Assembly (NCBI RefSeq): GCF_000498475.1
Contig: NZ_AVBI01000001.1
Location: 62,001-126,000, forward strand
Length of the DNA stretch: 64,000 bases
Direction of reading: 5' to 3'
DNA from: Flavobacterium cauense R2A-7
Lineage (GTDB): Bacteria; Bacteroidota; Bacteroidia; Flavobacteriales; Flavobacteriaceae
The position numbers were made by a program, and so were the translations under genes. The notes under the pieces were generated by a model. That model did not search any database. It worked only from the letters and a program-made list of their open reading frames with translations, and was not told the origin of the DNA. Shown here in pieces: positions 1-7,587 of the stretch (position 1 is its first letter; every line of letters begins with the position of its first letter).

Positions 1-94
1 TTATATTATCGCAAAGTTCCACTCTGTCGGCTCCGCCTTGCTGAGCAATTAGTGCCGATTCGGAATTAAAACAAGCTATTTCTAATTTTCCCAT
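1..94 (-). CDS. cutC: CutC family protein, N-terminal fragment (runs off left edge)
   Basis: Only the first 31 codons are inside the window. The minus-strand ATG overlaps the TAA of the upstream glycosylasparaginase by one base (TAATG). The visible residues include an ACFNSESALIAQQGGADRVE segment, which matches the first strand and helix of the CutC TIM barrel (family pattern CxxSxxSAxxAxxGGAdRiELC). CutC is named for copper homeostasis in E. coli, but that role is disputed. Here the tight overlap with glycosylasparaginase and a GH20 hexosaminidase argues for a link to glycan catabolism. The family call is fairly safe despite the short fragment; the function is not. Confidence 0.8.
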   Translation of the reverse strand, partial: MGKLEIACFNSESALIAQQGGADRVELCDNI

Positions 95-1122
95 TATCGT
101 AAAAAGTAATCGGCGTCAATTAATTTATTTCCGGTGTCGTCGTATTTCGCATAATTGAATCCGCCCTGAACGCAATACGCTCCGTGTTCGCCTTTTTTGT
201 TCAACGCGATAAATCCTACCTGAATGTCTTTCAGATTTTTATTTCTGTTTTTGGTCAGTTTCACAATTCTGGCAACAGCTTCTTCACAGGCTTTTTGCGG
301 CGATTTCCCTTGACGCATCAGTTCCACCACCAAATGACAACCCGCGATTCGGATTACTTCTTCCCCATGACCAGTTGCGGTTGCGGCACCGATTTCGTTA
401 TCGACATACAATCCCGCTCCGATAATCGGCGAATCACCTATGCGTCCGTGCATTTTATACGCCATGCCGCTCGTAGTACAGGCACCCGACAAATTTCCGT
501 GAACGTCCAATGCAATCATACCGATAGTGTCGTGATTTTCGATATTCGCAATCGGCTTATAATTGCTGGTTTTGAGCCATTCTTTCCATTCTTTTTCGGA
601 AGCTTCCACCAACAGGTTTTCTTTTTTATGACCTTGTGACAAAGCAAATTGCAAAGCGCCTTCACCAACCAACATTACGTGTGGCGTTTTTTCCATCACG
701 GCTCTGGCTACCATAATCGGATGTTTGATATGCTCCAAGCAAGCCACTGAACCGATATTAGAAAATTCGTCCATGATACAGGCATCCAATGTTACTCTTC
801 CGTCACGGTCTGGTCGTCCGCCGTAACCTACACTGCGCTCGTTCGGATCGCCCTCAGGAATCTTCACTCCGGCTTCTACTGCATCCAATGCGCGTCCGTT
901 ATTTTTTAATATTTCCCAAGCCGCATTGTTCGCCGGAATTCCAAAATTCCAAGTGGAAAGAACGATTGGTTTAGCTCCGCTCCGTTCGCCAGTAGCTCGG
1001 GTTTTTACTTTTCCGGATGGAACAACAATTTCTTCTTCCTCCGTTTTCCCACGAAAACCGTTCAATGCTACCGCTACTGAAGCGATGGCGGTTGTCTTTA
1101 TAAAATTTCTGCGGTTTGCCAT
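94..1122 (-). CDS. N4-(beta-N-acetylglucosaminyl)-L-asparaginase (glycosylasparaginase)
   Basis: 342 residues. It cleaves the GlcNAc-Asn bond left at the end of N-glycoprotein degradation and belongs to the Ntn-hydrolases. The precursor is expected to cut itself before the nucleophilic Thr: the HDTIG motif is at residues 197-201, making Thr199 the predicted mature N-terminus of the beta chain. Downstream, GACTTSGMAYKMHGR and GAATATGHGEEVIR are the family's substrate-pocket segments. The N-terminus has a twin-arginine-like RRNFIK stretch followed by a short hydrophobic run, suggesting Tat export to the periplasm. The gene lies 12 bases after the GH20 gene and overlaps cutC by one base, so the three read as one operon. 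The protein closely resembles the well-studied enzyme of Elizabethkingia (Flavobacterium) meningosepticum, as far as memory of that sequence allows. Confidence 0.95.
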   Translation of the reverse strand: MANRRNFIKTTAIASVAVALNGFRGKTEEEEIVVPSGKVKTRATGERSGAKPIVLSTWNFGIPANNAAWEILKNNGRALDAVEAGVKIPEGDPNERSVGYGGRPDRDGRVTLDACIMDEFSNIGSVACLEHIKHPIMVARAVMEKTPHVMLVGEGALQFALSQGHKKENLLVEASEKEWKEWLKTSNYKPIANIENHDTIGMIALDVHGNLSGACTTSGMAYKMHGRIGDSPIIGAGLYVDNEIGAATATGHGEEVIRIAGCHLVVELMRQGKSPQKACEEAVARIVKLTKNRNKNLKDIQVGFIALNKKGEHGAYCVQGGFNYAKYDDTGNKLIDADYFLR

Positions 1123-1134
1123 ATTCTTATTTTT

Positions 1135-3402
1135 TTATTCCACCATGATTTCATCCACGAAGAGCCAACAATCCGAACCGGCGCCTGGTTTTCCCTCAGG
1201 AATTTTACCCGCATTGGGTGCAATGACCTTGATGTATTTGGTTTTTTGTTTATCGAATTCGATGGTTACAATACCTTTCATTTTACGGATCTCTTCAGCA
1301 GTAATTTTCTTTATCGATTGGAATGTTTTTCCGTCTTTGGAAACCAGCACTTCAATGTATTTTGGATAGTGAATCCAGCTTCCGTCGTTGGTTAACACAT
1401 CCACTGTTACTTTTGAAACGCATTGTTTTTTTCCTAAATCGATGGTAGCATTCAAATCTTTTCCCCAGAAACCAATCCAGTCACGACCGTATTTTTCCAT
1501 GTTGCCGCGCATACCGTCTACTAAAGTAAAACTTCCACCAATTCCGTAATTCTCATGCGGTTGGTTAACCAAACTGATTTTCTTTCCTGTCGATTTGCTA
1601 ATGAAAAACGGCTGCTCGATAACCGCACTTTTTTGCTTGCCGTTTTCAAAATAAGCTGCTTTTATGGTTTGGTTTTTCGTTACCAAAATGGATTCCGTGT
1701 ATTTTTTGGAATTGGCGGTCGGATTCGTTCCGTCAGTAGTAAAACAGATTCCGGGATTTGCCGATTTCAAAGCAAAATCGACTCCTTTTCCTTTTTCGGA
1801 CGGACTCACTTTGGAAGTCACTTCAAATAATGCCCGACTGTAATTGATTCCTTTTGTATCGTATACTGAGAAATGCTGAATCAACCGGTTTTGAAAATTC
1901 TGGTATTTTGAAGCATCAGAAGTTCCCCAAACCACTTCAGCCAAAGCCGCCATTCTCGGCATAATCATGTATTCAACATGTTCCGGCGTATTGATGTATT
2001 CGGTCCAAACATTCCCTTGTGCGCCTAAAATATATTTTGCTTCTTCAGAAGTCAGTTCTTTTGGCGTGGGTTCTAAGGAATACACTTTTTCCACGGTCGT
2101 ATAACCGCCGATTGCCACCGGTTCGTTCTTCGGTTCACCCTGATAATGATCGAAATAGCAATGGGAACCCGGGGTCATTACCACAAAATGTTTTTGTTTG
2201 GCTGCATTGATACCGCCTTCGGTACCACGCCAACTCATTACGGCTGCGTTAGGTGCTAATCCGCCTTCGAGAATTTCATCCCACCCTATTATTTGACGCC
2301 CTTTTCCGTTGACAAATTTCTCGATGCGTTTAATGAAATAACTCTGAAGTTCGTGTTCGTCTTTTAAGCCTTCTTTTTTAATTAGTGCCTGACAGTGCGC
2401 GCAATTCTTCCAACGAACTTTCGGACTTTCATCACCACCGATATGAATGTATTCGGAAGGAAATAACGCAATCACTTCGGATAAAACAGCTTCTAAAAAC
2501 TGAAACGTACTTTCTTTCGGGCAAAGCACATCGTCCAAAACACCCCATTGCATCGCCACATCAAACGGTCCCCCGGTACAAGACAATTCGGGATAAGAAG
2601 CCAACGCGGCCACTGCATGACCCGGCATTTCAATTTCGGGAACTACGGTGATATGGCGTGCTTTTGCATACGCTACAATTTCTTTTATTTCTTCTTGGGT
2701 ATAAAATCCGCCGTATTTTTTATTGTCAAATTGCTGATCGTTATAATGTCCGACCATTGAGCCTTTTCGCCAGGCACCGACTTCCGTTAATTTCGGGTAT
2801 TTCTTGATTTCAATGCGCCAACCCTGATCGTCGGTTAAATGCCAATGAAAGGTATTCATCTTATACATCGCCAGATAATCAATGTATTTTTTGATGAAGT
2901 CTATTGGAAAGAAATGACGACAAACATCCAAATGCATACCCCTCCAAGCGTATTTTGGTTCGTCTTTAATTTCGAGAGTCTGGATTTTCAGTTCTTCCTT
3001 ATTGGTAACAGGAAGCAATTGCTGTAACGTCTGAAACGCATAAAACAATCCTAAATTACTTTTGGCATTGATTCTAATTTGAGTCGTGCTGACATTGAGT
3101 TCATACGCTCCGTTTTTCACATCATTGGGATTTTCTACCAGAATCTGAAGCGTATTTAGCGGGCTTTTAGAATTGGTGGTCGTTATCAGTTCGAAACCGT
3201 AATTGGTTTTCAGAAACTCATTGAACAATCTGATTTCGTTATTGCTTTCGGAATTTCCGATAAGGATTAATGTTCCTTGGTTTAACGTAAAACTCCCTTC
3301 TTTTTGAATCAGTGATTTCGGTTGCGGAATTAACGGCAATTGATTTTGGGCAAAACCAACCGTTGCTATTAAAAACAAAAAAAGGACAAATAATCTTGGC
3401 AT
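1135..3402 (-). CDS. Beta-N-acetylhexosaminidase, glycoside hydrolase family 20
   Basis: 755 residues with a signal peptide ending near FAQ (residues 17-19). Order of domains: GH20b domain (about 22-150), a GH20 (beta/alpha)8 catalytic barrel (about 150-500), then a chitobiase/FN3-like segment and a discoidin-like C-terminal domain (about 600-755) likely to bind sugar. The catalytic pair is in HIGGDES, Asp324-Glu325, as expected for substrate-assisted catalysis through the 2-acetamido group. WRGMHLDVCRHFF and HWHLTDDQGWR are further family signatures. It should release terminal GlcNAc or GalNAc in the periplasm. First gene of the operon with glycosylasparaginase and cutC. The TAnnTTTA-like element just upstream is weak, so I do not call a promoter. 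Confidence 0.93.
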   Translation of the reverse strand: MPRLFVLFLFLIATVGFAQNQLPLIPQPKSLIQKEGSFTLNQGTLILIGNSESNNEIRLFNEFLKTNYGFELITTTNSKSPLNTLQILVENPNDVKNGAYELNVSTTQIRINAKSNLGLFYAFQTLQQLLPVTNKEELKIQTLEIKDEPKYAWRGMHLDVCRHFFPIDFIKKYIDYLAMYKMNTFHWHLTDDQGWRIEIKKYPKLTEVGAWRKGSMVGHYNDQQFDNKKYGGFYTQEEIKEIVAYAKARHITVVPEIEMPGHAVAALASYPELSCTGGPFDVAMQWGVLDDVLCPKESTFQFLEAVLSEVIALFPSEYIHIGGDESPKVRWKNCAHCQALIKKEGLKDEHELQSYFIKRIEKFVNGKGRQIIGWDEILEGGLAPNAAVMSWRGTEGGINAAKQKHFVVMTPGSHCYFDHYQGEPKNEPVAIGGYTTVEKVYSLEPTPKELTSEEAKYILGAQGNVWTEYINTPEHVEYMIMPRMAALAEVVWGTSDASKYQNFQNRLIQHFSVYDTKGINYSRALFEVTSKVSPSEKGKGVDFALKSANPGICFTTDGTNPTANSKKYTESILVTKNQTIKAAYFENGKQKSAVIEQPFFISKSTGKKISLVNQPHENYGIGGSFTLVDGMRGNMEKYGRDWIGFWGKDLNATIDLGKKQCVSKVTVDVLTNDGSWIHYPKYIEVLVSKDGKTFQSIKKITAEEIRKMKGIVTIEFDKQKTKYIKVIAPNAGKIPEGKPGAGSDCWLFVDEIMVE

Positions 3403-3435
3403 TGTTGTTTGTGTGTTGTTTCGGTAAATTTAGTA

Positions 3436-3480
3436 AAATAAAAAAGTTCCATCTCATTTTTAATCACGAGATGGAACTTT
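3436..3480 (-). terminator. Intrinsic terminator of hppA
   Basis: A 13-bp perfect stem (arms 3443-3455 and 3468-3480, AAGTTCCATCTC type) with a 12-base loop. On the minus strand it is followed by a T-rich run (3436-3445). It lies 19 bases after the hppA stop and just before the GH20 gene, so it separates the two transcription units. Confidence 0.8.
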
Positions 3481-3499
3481 TATTATCACAAAAAACGTT

Positions 3500-6229
3500 C
3501 TATTTGTCCCTAAATGCTGCAATTTTCGCATCTACTTCGGCGGCAGTACCTTCAAAAGTTTCCACTTTTTCCGTTTCCTTACCGTTTTCAACCGTTGTGA
3601 TTTTTACCGTTGCTTTGGTTTTTCCGTTATTGGTTTCTTTTTCAACGGAAATACGTTTCATCATTTCCTTTTTCATTGCTCCTTTTTCGGCACAACATTT
3701 CATTTTACAGTCGCCTCCTTTGAACTTTCCGTTGGCATCGTAATGGGACATGCACATGGCTTTTTCTTCCGGAGAACAGCCCATTTCGTCACACATTTTC
3801 GCACATTCGTCTTTGGTCATAGTGGCACATTTTGACATGTCGCATTTCATCCCTTTTCCGCCGATGAATTTTCCACTTTCGTCATAATGCGACATACACA
3901 TGGCTCTTTCGTCTTCGGAACAACCCATTTCATCACACATTTTGGAGCATTCGTCTTTGGTCATGGTAGCCATTTTAGACATATCGCATTTCATACTCTT
4001 GCCTTCACACATTTCTGTTTTGGCACAACATGCCTCTTTGCCTGCTCCGGCAGTATGTCCGCCTCCTAAAATCGGCGCCATTACCAATCCGATTAAACAC
4101 GTTAATTTGATTAAAATATTCATCGATGGTCCTGAAGTATCTTTGAACGGATCCCCAACCGTATCTCCGGTAACCGCCGCTTTGTGCGCATCAGAACCTT
4201 TATACGTCATTTCACCGTTAATCATTACACCCGCTTCAAACGATTTTTTAGCATTATCCCAAGCACCGCCGGCATTGTTTTGGAAGATCGCCCAAAGCAC
4301 ACCAGAAACAGTAACTCCGGCCATATAACCACCCAACATTTCGGCAATTAATTGATTGTTATCAGCATACACCAATTTCCCTAAAAGTACAATTGCGATT
4401 GGGAAACCAATGGTTAAAATTCCCGGTAACATCATTTCGCGTAATGCCGCTCTTGTGGAGATTTCTACACATTTCCCGTATTCCGGTTTTCCAGTACCTT
4501 CCATGATTCCCGGAATTTCCTTGAATTGACGACGTACTTCATAAACCATATCCATCGCGGCTTTTCCAACGGAATTCATCGCTAAAGCGGAGAAAACAAC
4601 TGGAATCATTCCACCCACAAATAACATTGCTAAAACCGGCGCTTTAAAAATATTAATTCCGTCGATTCCCGTAAACGTTACATAGGCTGCGAATAATGCT
4701 AAGGATGTTAATGCTGCCGATGCAATCGCAAACCCTTTTCCGGTGGCTGCTGTTGTATTTCCTACCGAATCTAAAATATCGGTGCGTGTTCTTACTTCTT
4801 TTGGCAATTCGCTCATTTCGGCGATTCCACCTGCGTTATCCGAGATTGGTCCGAAGGCGTCAATAGCCAATTGCATAGCCGTAGTCGCCATCATTGCTGA
4901 AGCTGCCAAGGCTACTCCGTAGAATCCTGCAAAAGCATACGATGCCCAAATTGCTGCTGCGAACAATAATACCGTTGGGAAAGTCGAAATCATTCCGGTT
5001 GCTAAACCCGCAATTACGTTGGTTCCGGCACCCGTTGAAGACTTTTGCACGATTGCTAAAACCGGTTTCGTTCCTAATCCTGTATAATATTCAGTTACCG
5101 AAGAGATTACACCCCCAACCGTTAAACCAACGATGGTAGCATAAAATACTCTCATGGATGAAATGTCTTTTAACCCTTCTCCGTAGAATTCCATTTTCAT
5201 GGTTTCGGGTAACATGTATTGTACTAAGAAGAAACAAGCCACCAAGGTTAATCCGATAGAAACCCAGTTTCCTACGTTTAAAGCGCCTTGTACTTGTTTT
5301 TCTTTGGCATCATTGCTTGAGATTTTCACCAACATGGTACCAATAATCGAAAACAAAATTCCGAATCCGGCAATCGCCATTGGTAATAAAATTGGTCCAA
5401 TACCTCCGAAAGCATCCTGAAGATTGCCTCCCATATCTTTGATAACATAATTTCCAAGCACCATAGCCGCTAAAACCGTTGCCACATACGAACCGAACAA
5501 ATCGGCACCCATACCTGCCACGTCGCCTACGTTATCCCCAACGTTATCCGCAATGGTTGCAGGGTTACGCGGATCGTCTTCCGGAATTCCGGCTTCTACT
5601 TTTCCAACCAAATCCGCACCGACATCGGCTGCTTTGGTATAGATACCTCCCCCTACACGGGCAAACAAAGCAATAGATTCCGCTCCAAGAGAAAATCCTG
5701 CCAAAGTTTCCAATACTACGGTCATGTCTTCGGTTGAAGTCCATGCTCCGCCCATGAAATAATTGAAGAAGAAAATAAAGAAAGAGGTTAACCCCAATAC
5801 TGCTAAACCGGCTACGCCAAGCCCCATTACGGTTCCGCCGCCAAAAGAAACTTTTAACGCCTGTGGCAAACTGGTACGGGCGGCCTGAGTGGTTCTGACA
5901 TTGGTTTTCGTTGCGATTTTCATCCCCATGTTTCCGGCCAAAGCTGAAAAGATGGCGCCGAAAACGAAAGCGACCACTATTAATATATGTGTAGTTGGCA
6001 CTATAAAAGAAATCGCTGCTAAAGCAATACTTGCCCCAACAACGAAAAGTGCTAATAATCGGTATTCTGCTTTAAGAAAGGCTAACGCTCCTTCGTAGAT
6101 GTGATCTGAAATCTCTTTCATCTTTCCATCTCCTGCATCCTGCTTTAAAACCCAACTCCTTTTGACTGCCATAAAGGCGAGCCCCAACAATGCCATTATC
6201 ACCGGCACGTAAATCATCATTGATTCCAT
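3500..6229 (-). CDS. hppA: Membrane ion-translocating pyrophosphatase with Cys/Met-rich repeat tail
   Basis: 909 residues; the family core is usually about 670-770. It couples PPi hydrolysis to ion pumping across the inner membrane. The core (to about residue 725) shows about 16 hydrophobic segments and the PPi/Mg site GGGIYTKAADVGADLVGKVE, followed by NVGDNVGDVAGMGADLFGS. GNTTAATGKG has Ala where K+-independent enzymes have Lys (GNTTKA), so K+ dependence is predicted; whether H+ or Na+ is pumped I cannot decide. After PILGGG comes a tail of about 185 residues: ACCAKTEMC, two 48-residue repeats (746-793, 794-841) rich in Cys and Met, a KMKCC stretch and a small charged domain. M-PPase C-termini face the periplasm, so the tail is probably periplasmic and may bind metal. 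It follows ppa but is separated from it by a terminator. Confidence 0.95.
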   Translation of the reverse strand: MESMMIYVPVIMALLGLAFMAVKRSWVLKQDAGDGKMKEISDHIYEGALAFLKAEYRLLALFVVGASIALAAISFIVPTTHILIVVAFVFGAIFSALAGNMGMKIATKTNVRTTQAARTSLPQALKVSFGGGTVMGLGVAGLAVLGLTSFFIFFFNYFMGGAWTSTEDMTVVLETLAGFSLGAESIALFARVGGGIYTKAADVGADLVGKVEAGIPEDDPRNPATIADNVGDNVGDVAGMGADLFGSYVATVLAAMVLGNYVIKDMGGNLQDAFGGIGPILLPMAIAGFGILFSIIGTMLVKISSNDAKEKQVQGALNVGNWVSIGLTLVACFFLVQYMLPETMKMEFYGEGLKDISSMRVFYATIVGLTVGGVISSVTEYYTGLGTKPVLAIVQKSSTGAGTNVIAGLATGMISTFPTVLLFAAAIWASYAFAGFYGVALAASAMMATTAMQLAIDAFGPISDNAGGIAEMSELPKEVRTRTDILDSVGNTTAATGKGFAIASAALTSLALFAAYVTFTGIDGINIFKAPVLAMLFVGGMIPVVFSALAMNSVGKAAMDMVYEVRRQFKEIPGIMEGTGKPEYGKCVEISTRAALREMMLPGILTIGFPIAIVLLGKLVYADNNQLIAEMLGGYMAGVTVSGVLWAIFQNNAGGAWDNAKKSFEAGVMINGEMTYKGSDAHKAAVTGDTVGDPFKDTSGPSMNILIKLTCLIGLVMAPILGGGHTAGAGKEACCAKTEMCEGKSMKCDMSKMATMTKDECSKMCDEMGCSEDERAMCMSHYDESGKFIGGKGMKCDMSKCATMTKDECAKMCDEMGCSPEEKAMCMSHYDANGKFKGGDCKMKCCAEKGAMKKEMMKRISVEKETNNGKTKATVKITTVENGKETEKVETFEGTAAEVDAKIAAFRDK
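3707..3994 (-). repeat. Two in-frame 144-bp coding repeats in the hppA tail
   Basis: Units 3851-3994 and 3707-3850 encode 48-residue copies beginning MKCDMSK and containing TMTKDEC, KMCDEMGCS and AMCMSHYD. The second copy has two extra Cys. The DNA copies differ at many synonymous third positions while the Cys, Met and acidic residues are kept. This suggests an old duplication held by selection, not a fresh expansion. Confidence 0.9.
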
Positions 6230-6280
6230 AAATTTGTTTTGGTATTTGGTTAATATATTCGTAAATATATAGAAACAATA

Positions 6281-6322
6281 ACAAATAAAAAAGCAATACT
6301 CTCTTCAGAATATTGCTTTTTT
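6281..6322 (-). terminator. Intrinsic terminator of ppa
   Basis: A 12-bp perfect stem (6287-6298 with 6311-6322, core GCAATA/TATTGC) and a 12-base loop, followed on the minus strand by a run of T. It lies 22 bases past the ppa stop and upstream of hppA, so hppA must have its own promoter or depend on readthrough. Confidence 0.75.
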
Positions 6323-6344
6323 TATAAAATTTTAGGAAATCGTA

Positions 6345-6875
6345 TTATTTAATACTGAATAACCCGGCAGGTTTATTTTCTAAAGCATTGAAACGATCCA
6401 CGCATTCTTTTAAAATTCGTTTAGCATCGTTTACATCTCCCCATCCTTCTACATCAACTTGTTTGTTTTCCAAATCTTTGTAAACCTGGAAGAAGTGCTC
6501 GATTTCTTTTACCAAGTGTGGGTTCATGTCTGACAAATCGTCCAATTTATTCCAGATAGGATCTGAAACCGGCACACAGATGATTTTTTCATCCGGACCT
6601 TTATCATCGGCCATGTGGAAAACTCCGATAGGCTTCACTTCCATTACACATCCAGGGAAAGTTGGCTCGTTTACCAAAACCAATACATCCAACGGATCAC
6701 CGTCTAATGCTAAAGTTTCAGGAATAAAACCGTAATCGGCAGGATACATCATCGATGAAAATAACATTCTGTCGAAACGCATTCTTTTTAATTCGAAATC
6801 GTACTCGTATTTATTTCTGCTTCCTCTTGGAATTTCGATTAAAACATCGAAAGTTTTTACTTTATCAGCTGTCAT
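6345..6875 (-). CDS. ppa: Soluble inorganic pyrophosphatase, family I
   Basis: 176 residues, normal for the hexameric bacterial family. It hydrolyses PPi to two phosphates in the cytoplasm and so pulls biosynthetic reactions forward. The metal-binding signature DGDPLDVLV is present, preceded by EIPRGSRNKYEYD (the Lys/Glu/Tyr active-site segment) and YPADYGFIPETLALDGDPLD. The ATG at 6875 fits the family N-terminus and lies about 30 bases after a strong Bacteroidota promoter. Its neighbour is the membrane pyrophosphatase, so two routes of PPi disposal, one wasting and one conserving the energy, sit side by side. Confidence 0.96.
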   Translation of the reverse strand: MTADKVKTFDVLIEIPRGSRNKYEYDFELKRMRFDRMLFSSMMYPADYGFIPETLALDGDPLDVLVLVNEPTFPGCVMEVKPIGVFHMADDKGPDEKIICVPVSDPIWNKLDDLSDMNPHLVKEIEHFFQVYKDLENKQVDVEGWGDVNDAKRILKECVDRFNALENKPAGLFSIK

Positions 6876-6905
6876 TATTTTAAACTTTTACATTTTTTGA
6901 GGGTG

Positions 6906-6936
6906 CAAAAGTAGGACAAAAACAACTGACTTACAA
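6906..6936 (-). promoter_or_regulatory. Bacteroidota-type promoter of ppa
   Basis: On the minus strand, TTG (6934-6936), 20 bases, then TACTTTTG (6906-6913). This is an exact match to TTG-N17-23-TAnnTTTG. The -7 box sits in the 14-mer CCTACTTTTGCACC, which recurs exactly in the purH promoter. Confidence 0.7.
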
Positions 6937-6984
6937 GTAATTTTACCGTTAAAAAAACAGATTTAGCAATATGATAACGAAGTT

Positions 6985-7587
6985 TTAATACGGTTGTTTC
7001 CGTCCTCTTTTCTGTAGGTAATAATGCCAAAGAAAAAAAGTAGCTGCCGAACGGTGTGGCTTCCAGTTTTCCGCATAAACGGCCATCGCCTCCTTATCGT
7101 GAATGTCAAAAAGTTCTTTAATCGTATTCACCACTGCAATATCGCCCAGCGGAATAATATCCGGTGATTGCAGGCAAAACATCAGATACACATCGATCGT
7201 CCAATGGCCGATACCTTTGATTTTAATCAACTCCGCACGAACGGTTTCGGCATCCAGATCTGACAGCCCTTCAACATCGAGAGCCCCTTCAAGAATTGCT
7301 TCTGATAAGGCTTTCAGGTAGTTTGTTTTTTGTCTGCTGACGCCACAACTGCGAAAATCTTCATCGGAAAACACCAACACCGTTTCGGGTGAAAAATCGG
7401 GAATTGCGGCTTTAATTCGGTTAAATGTAGCTTTGGCTGAATCAATCGACACCTGTTGCTCCAATATCAGCAGACAAAGCGTTTCGAATCCCGGCGGGCG
7501 TTGTACGAAAGTCGGCTCGCCATACAAATCGACGATACTTTGGAATTTCTGTTCACATTTAAGAAGATATGCAATGGCGTTTTTCAT
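6985..7587 (-). CDS. DNA-3-methyladenine glycosylase II-like (HhH-GPD) protein
   Basis: 200 residues. It is a base-excision enzyme of the AlkA/HhH-GPD superfamily that removes alkylated purines from DNA. The helix-hairpin-helix (about 119-131, IKIKGIGHWT) is followed by the catalytic Asp132 in IDVYLMF, and PLGDIAV is the usual following segment. It is shorter than E. coli AlkA (282), lacking the N-terminal TBP-like domain, like many compact bacterial versions. The ATG overlaps the stop of the upstream DUF5686 gene by one base (TAATG), so the two are translationally coupled although functionally unrelated. Confidence 0.88.
   Translation of the reverse strand: MKNAIAYLLKCEQKFQSIVDLYGEPTFVQRPPGFETLCLLILEQQVSIDSAKATFNRIKAAIPDFSPETVLVFSDEDFRSCGVSRQKTNYLKALSEAILEGALDVEGLSDLDAETVRAELIKIKGIGHWTIDVYLMFCLQSPDIIPLGDIAVVNTIKELFDIHDKEAMAVYAENWKPHRSAATFFLWHYYLQKRGRKQPY

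Noticed and set aside
3887-4328. Plus-strand open frames opposite hppA
   Set aside because: They are antisense to well-conserved coding sequence and show His/Phe-rich composition typical of the complement of the Cys/Met repeats.
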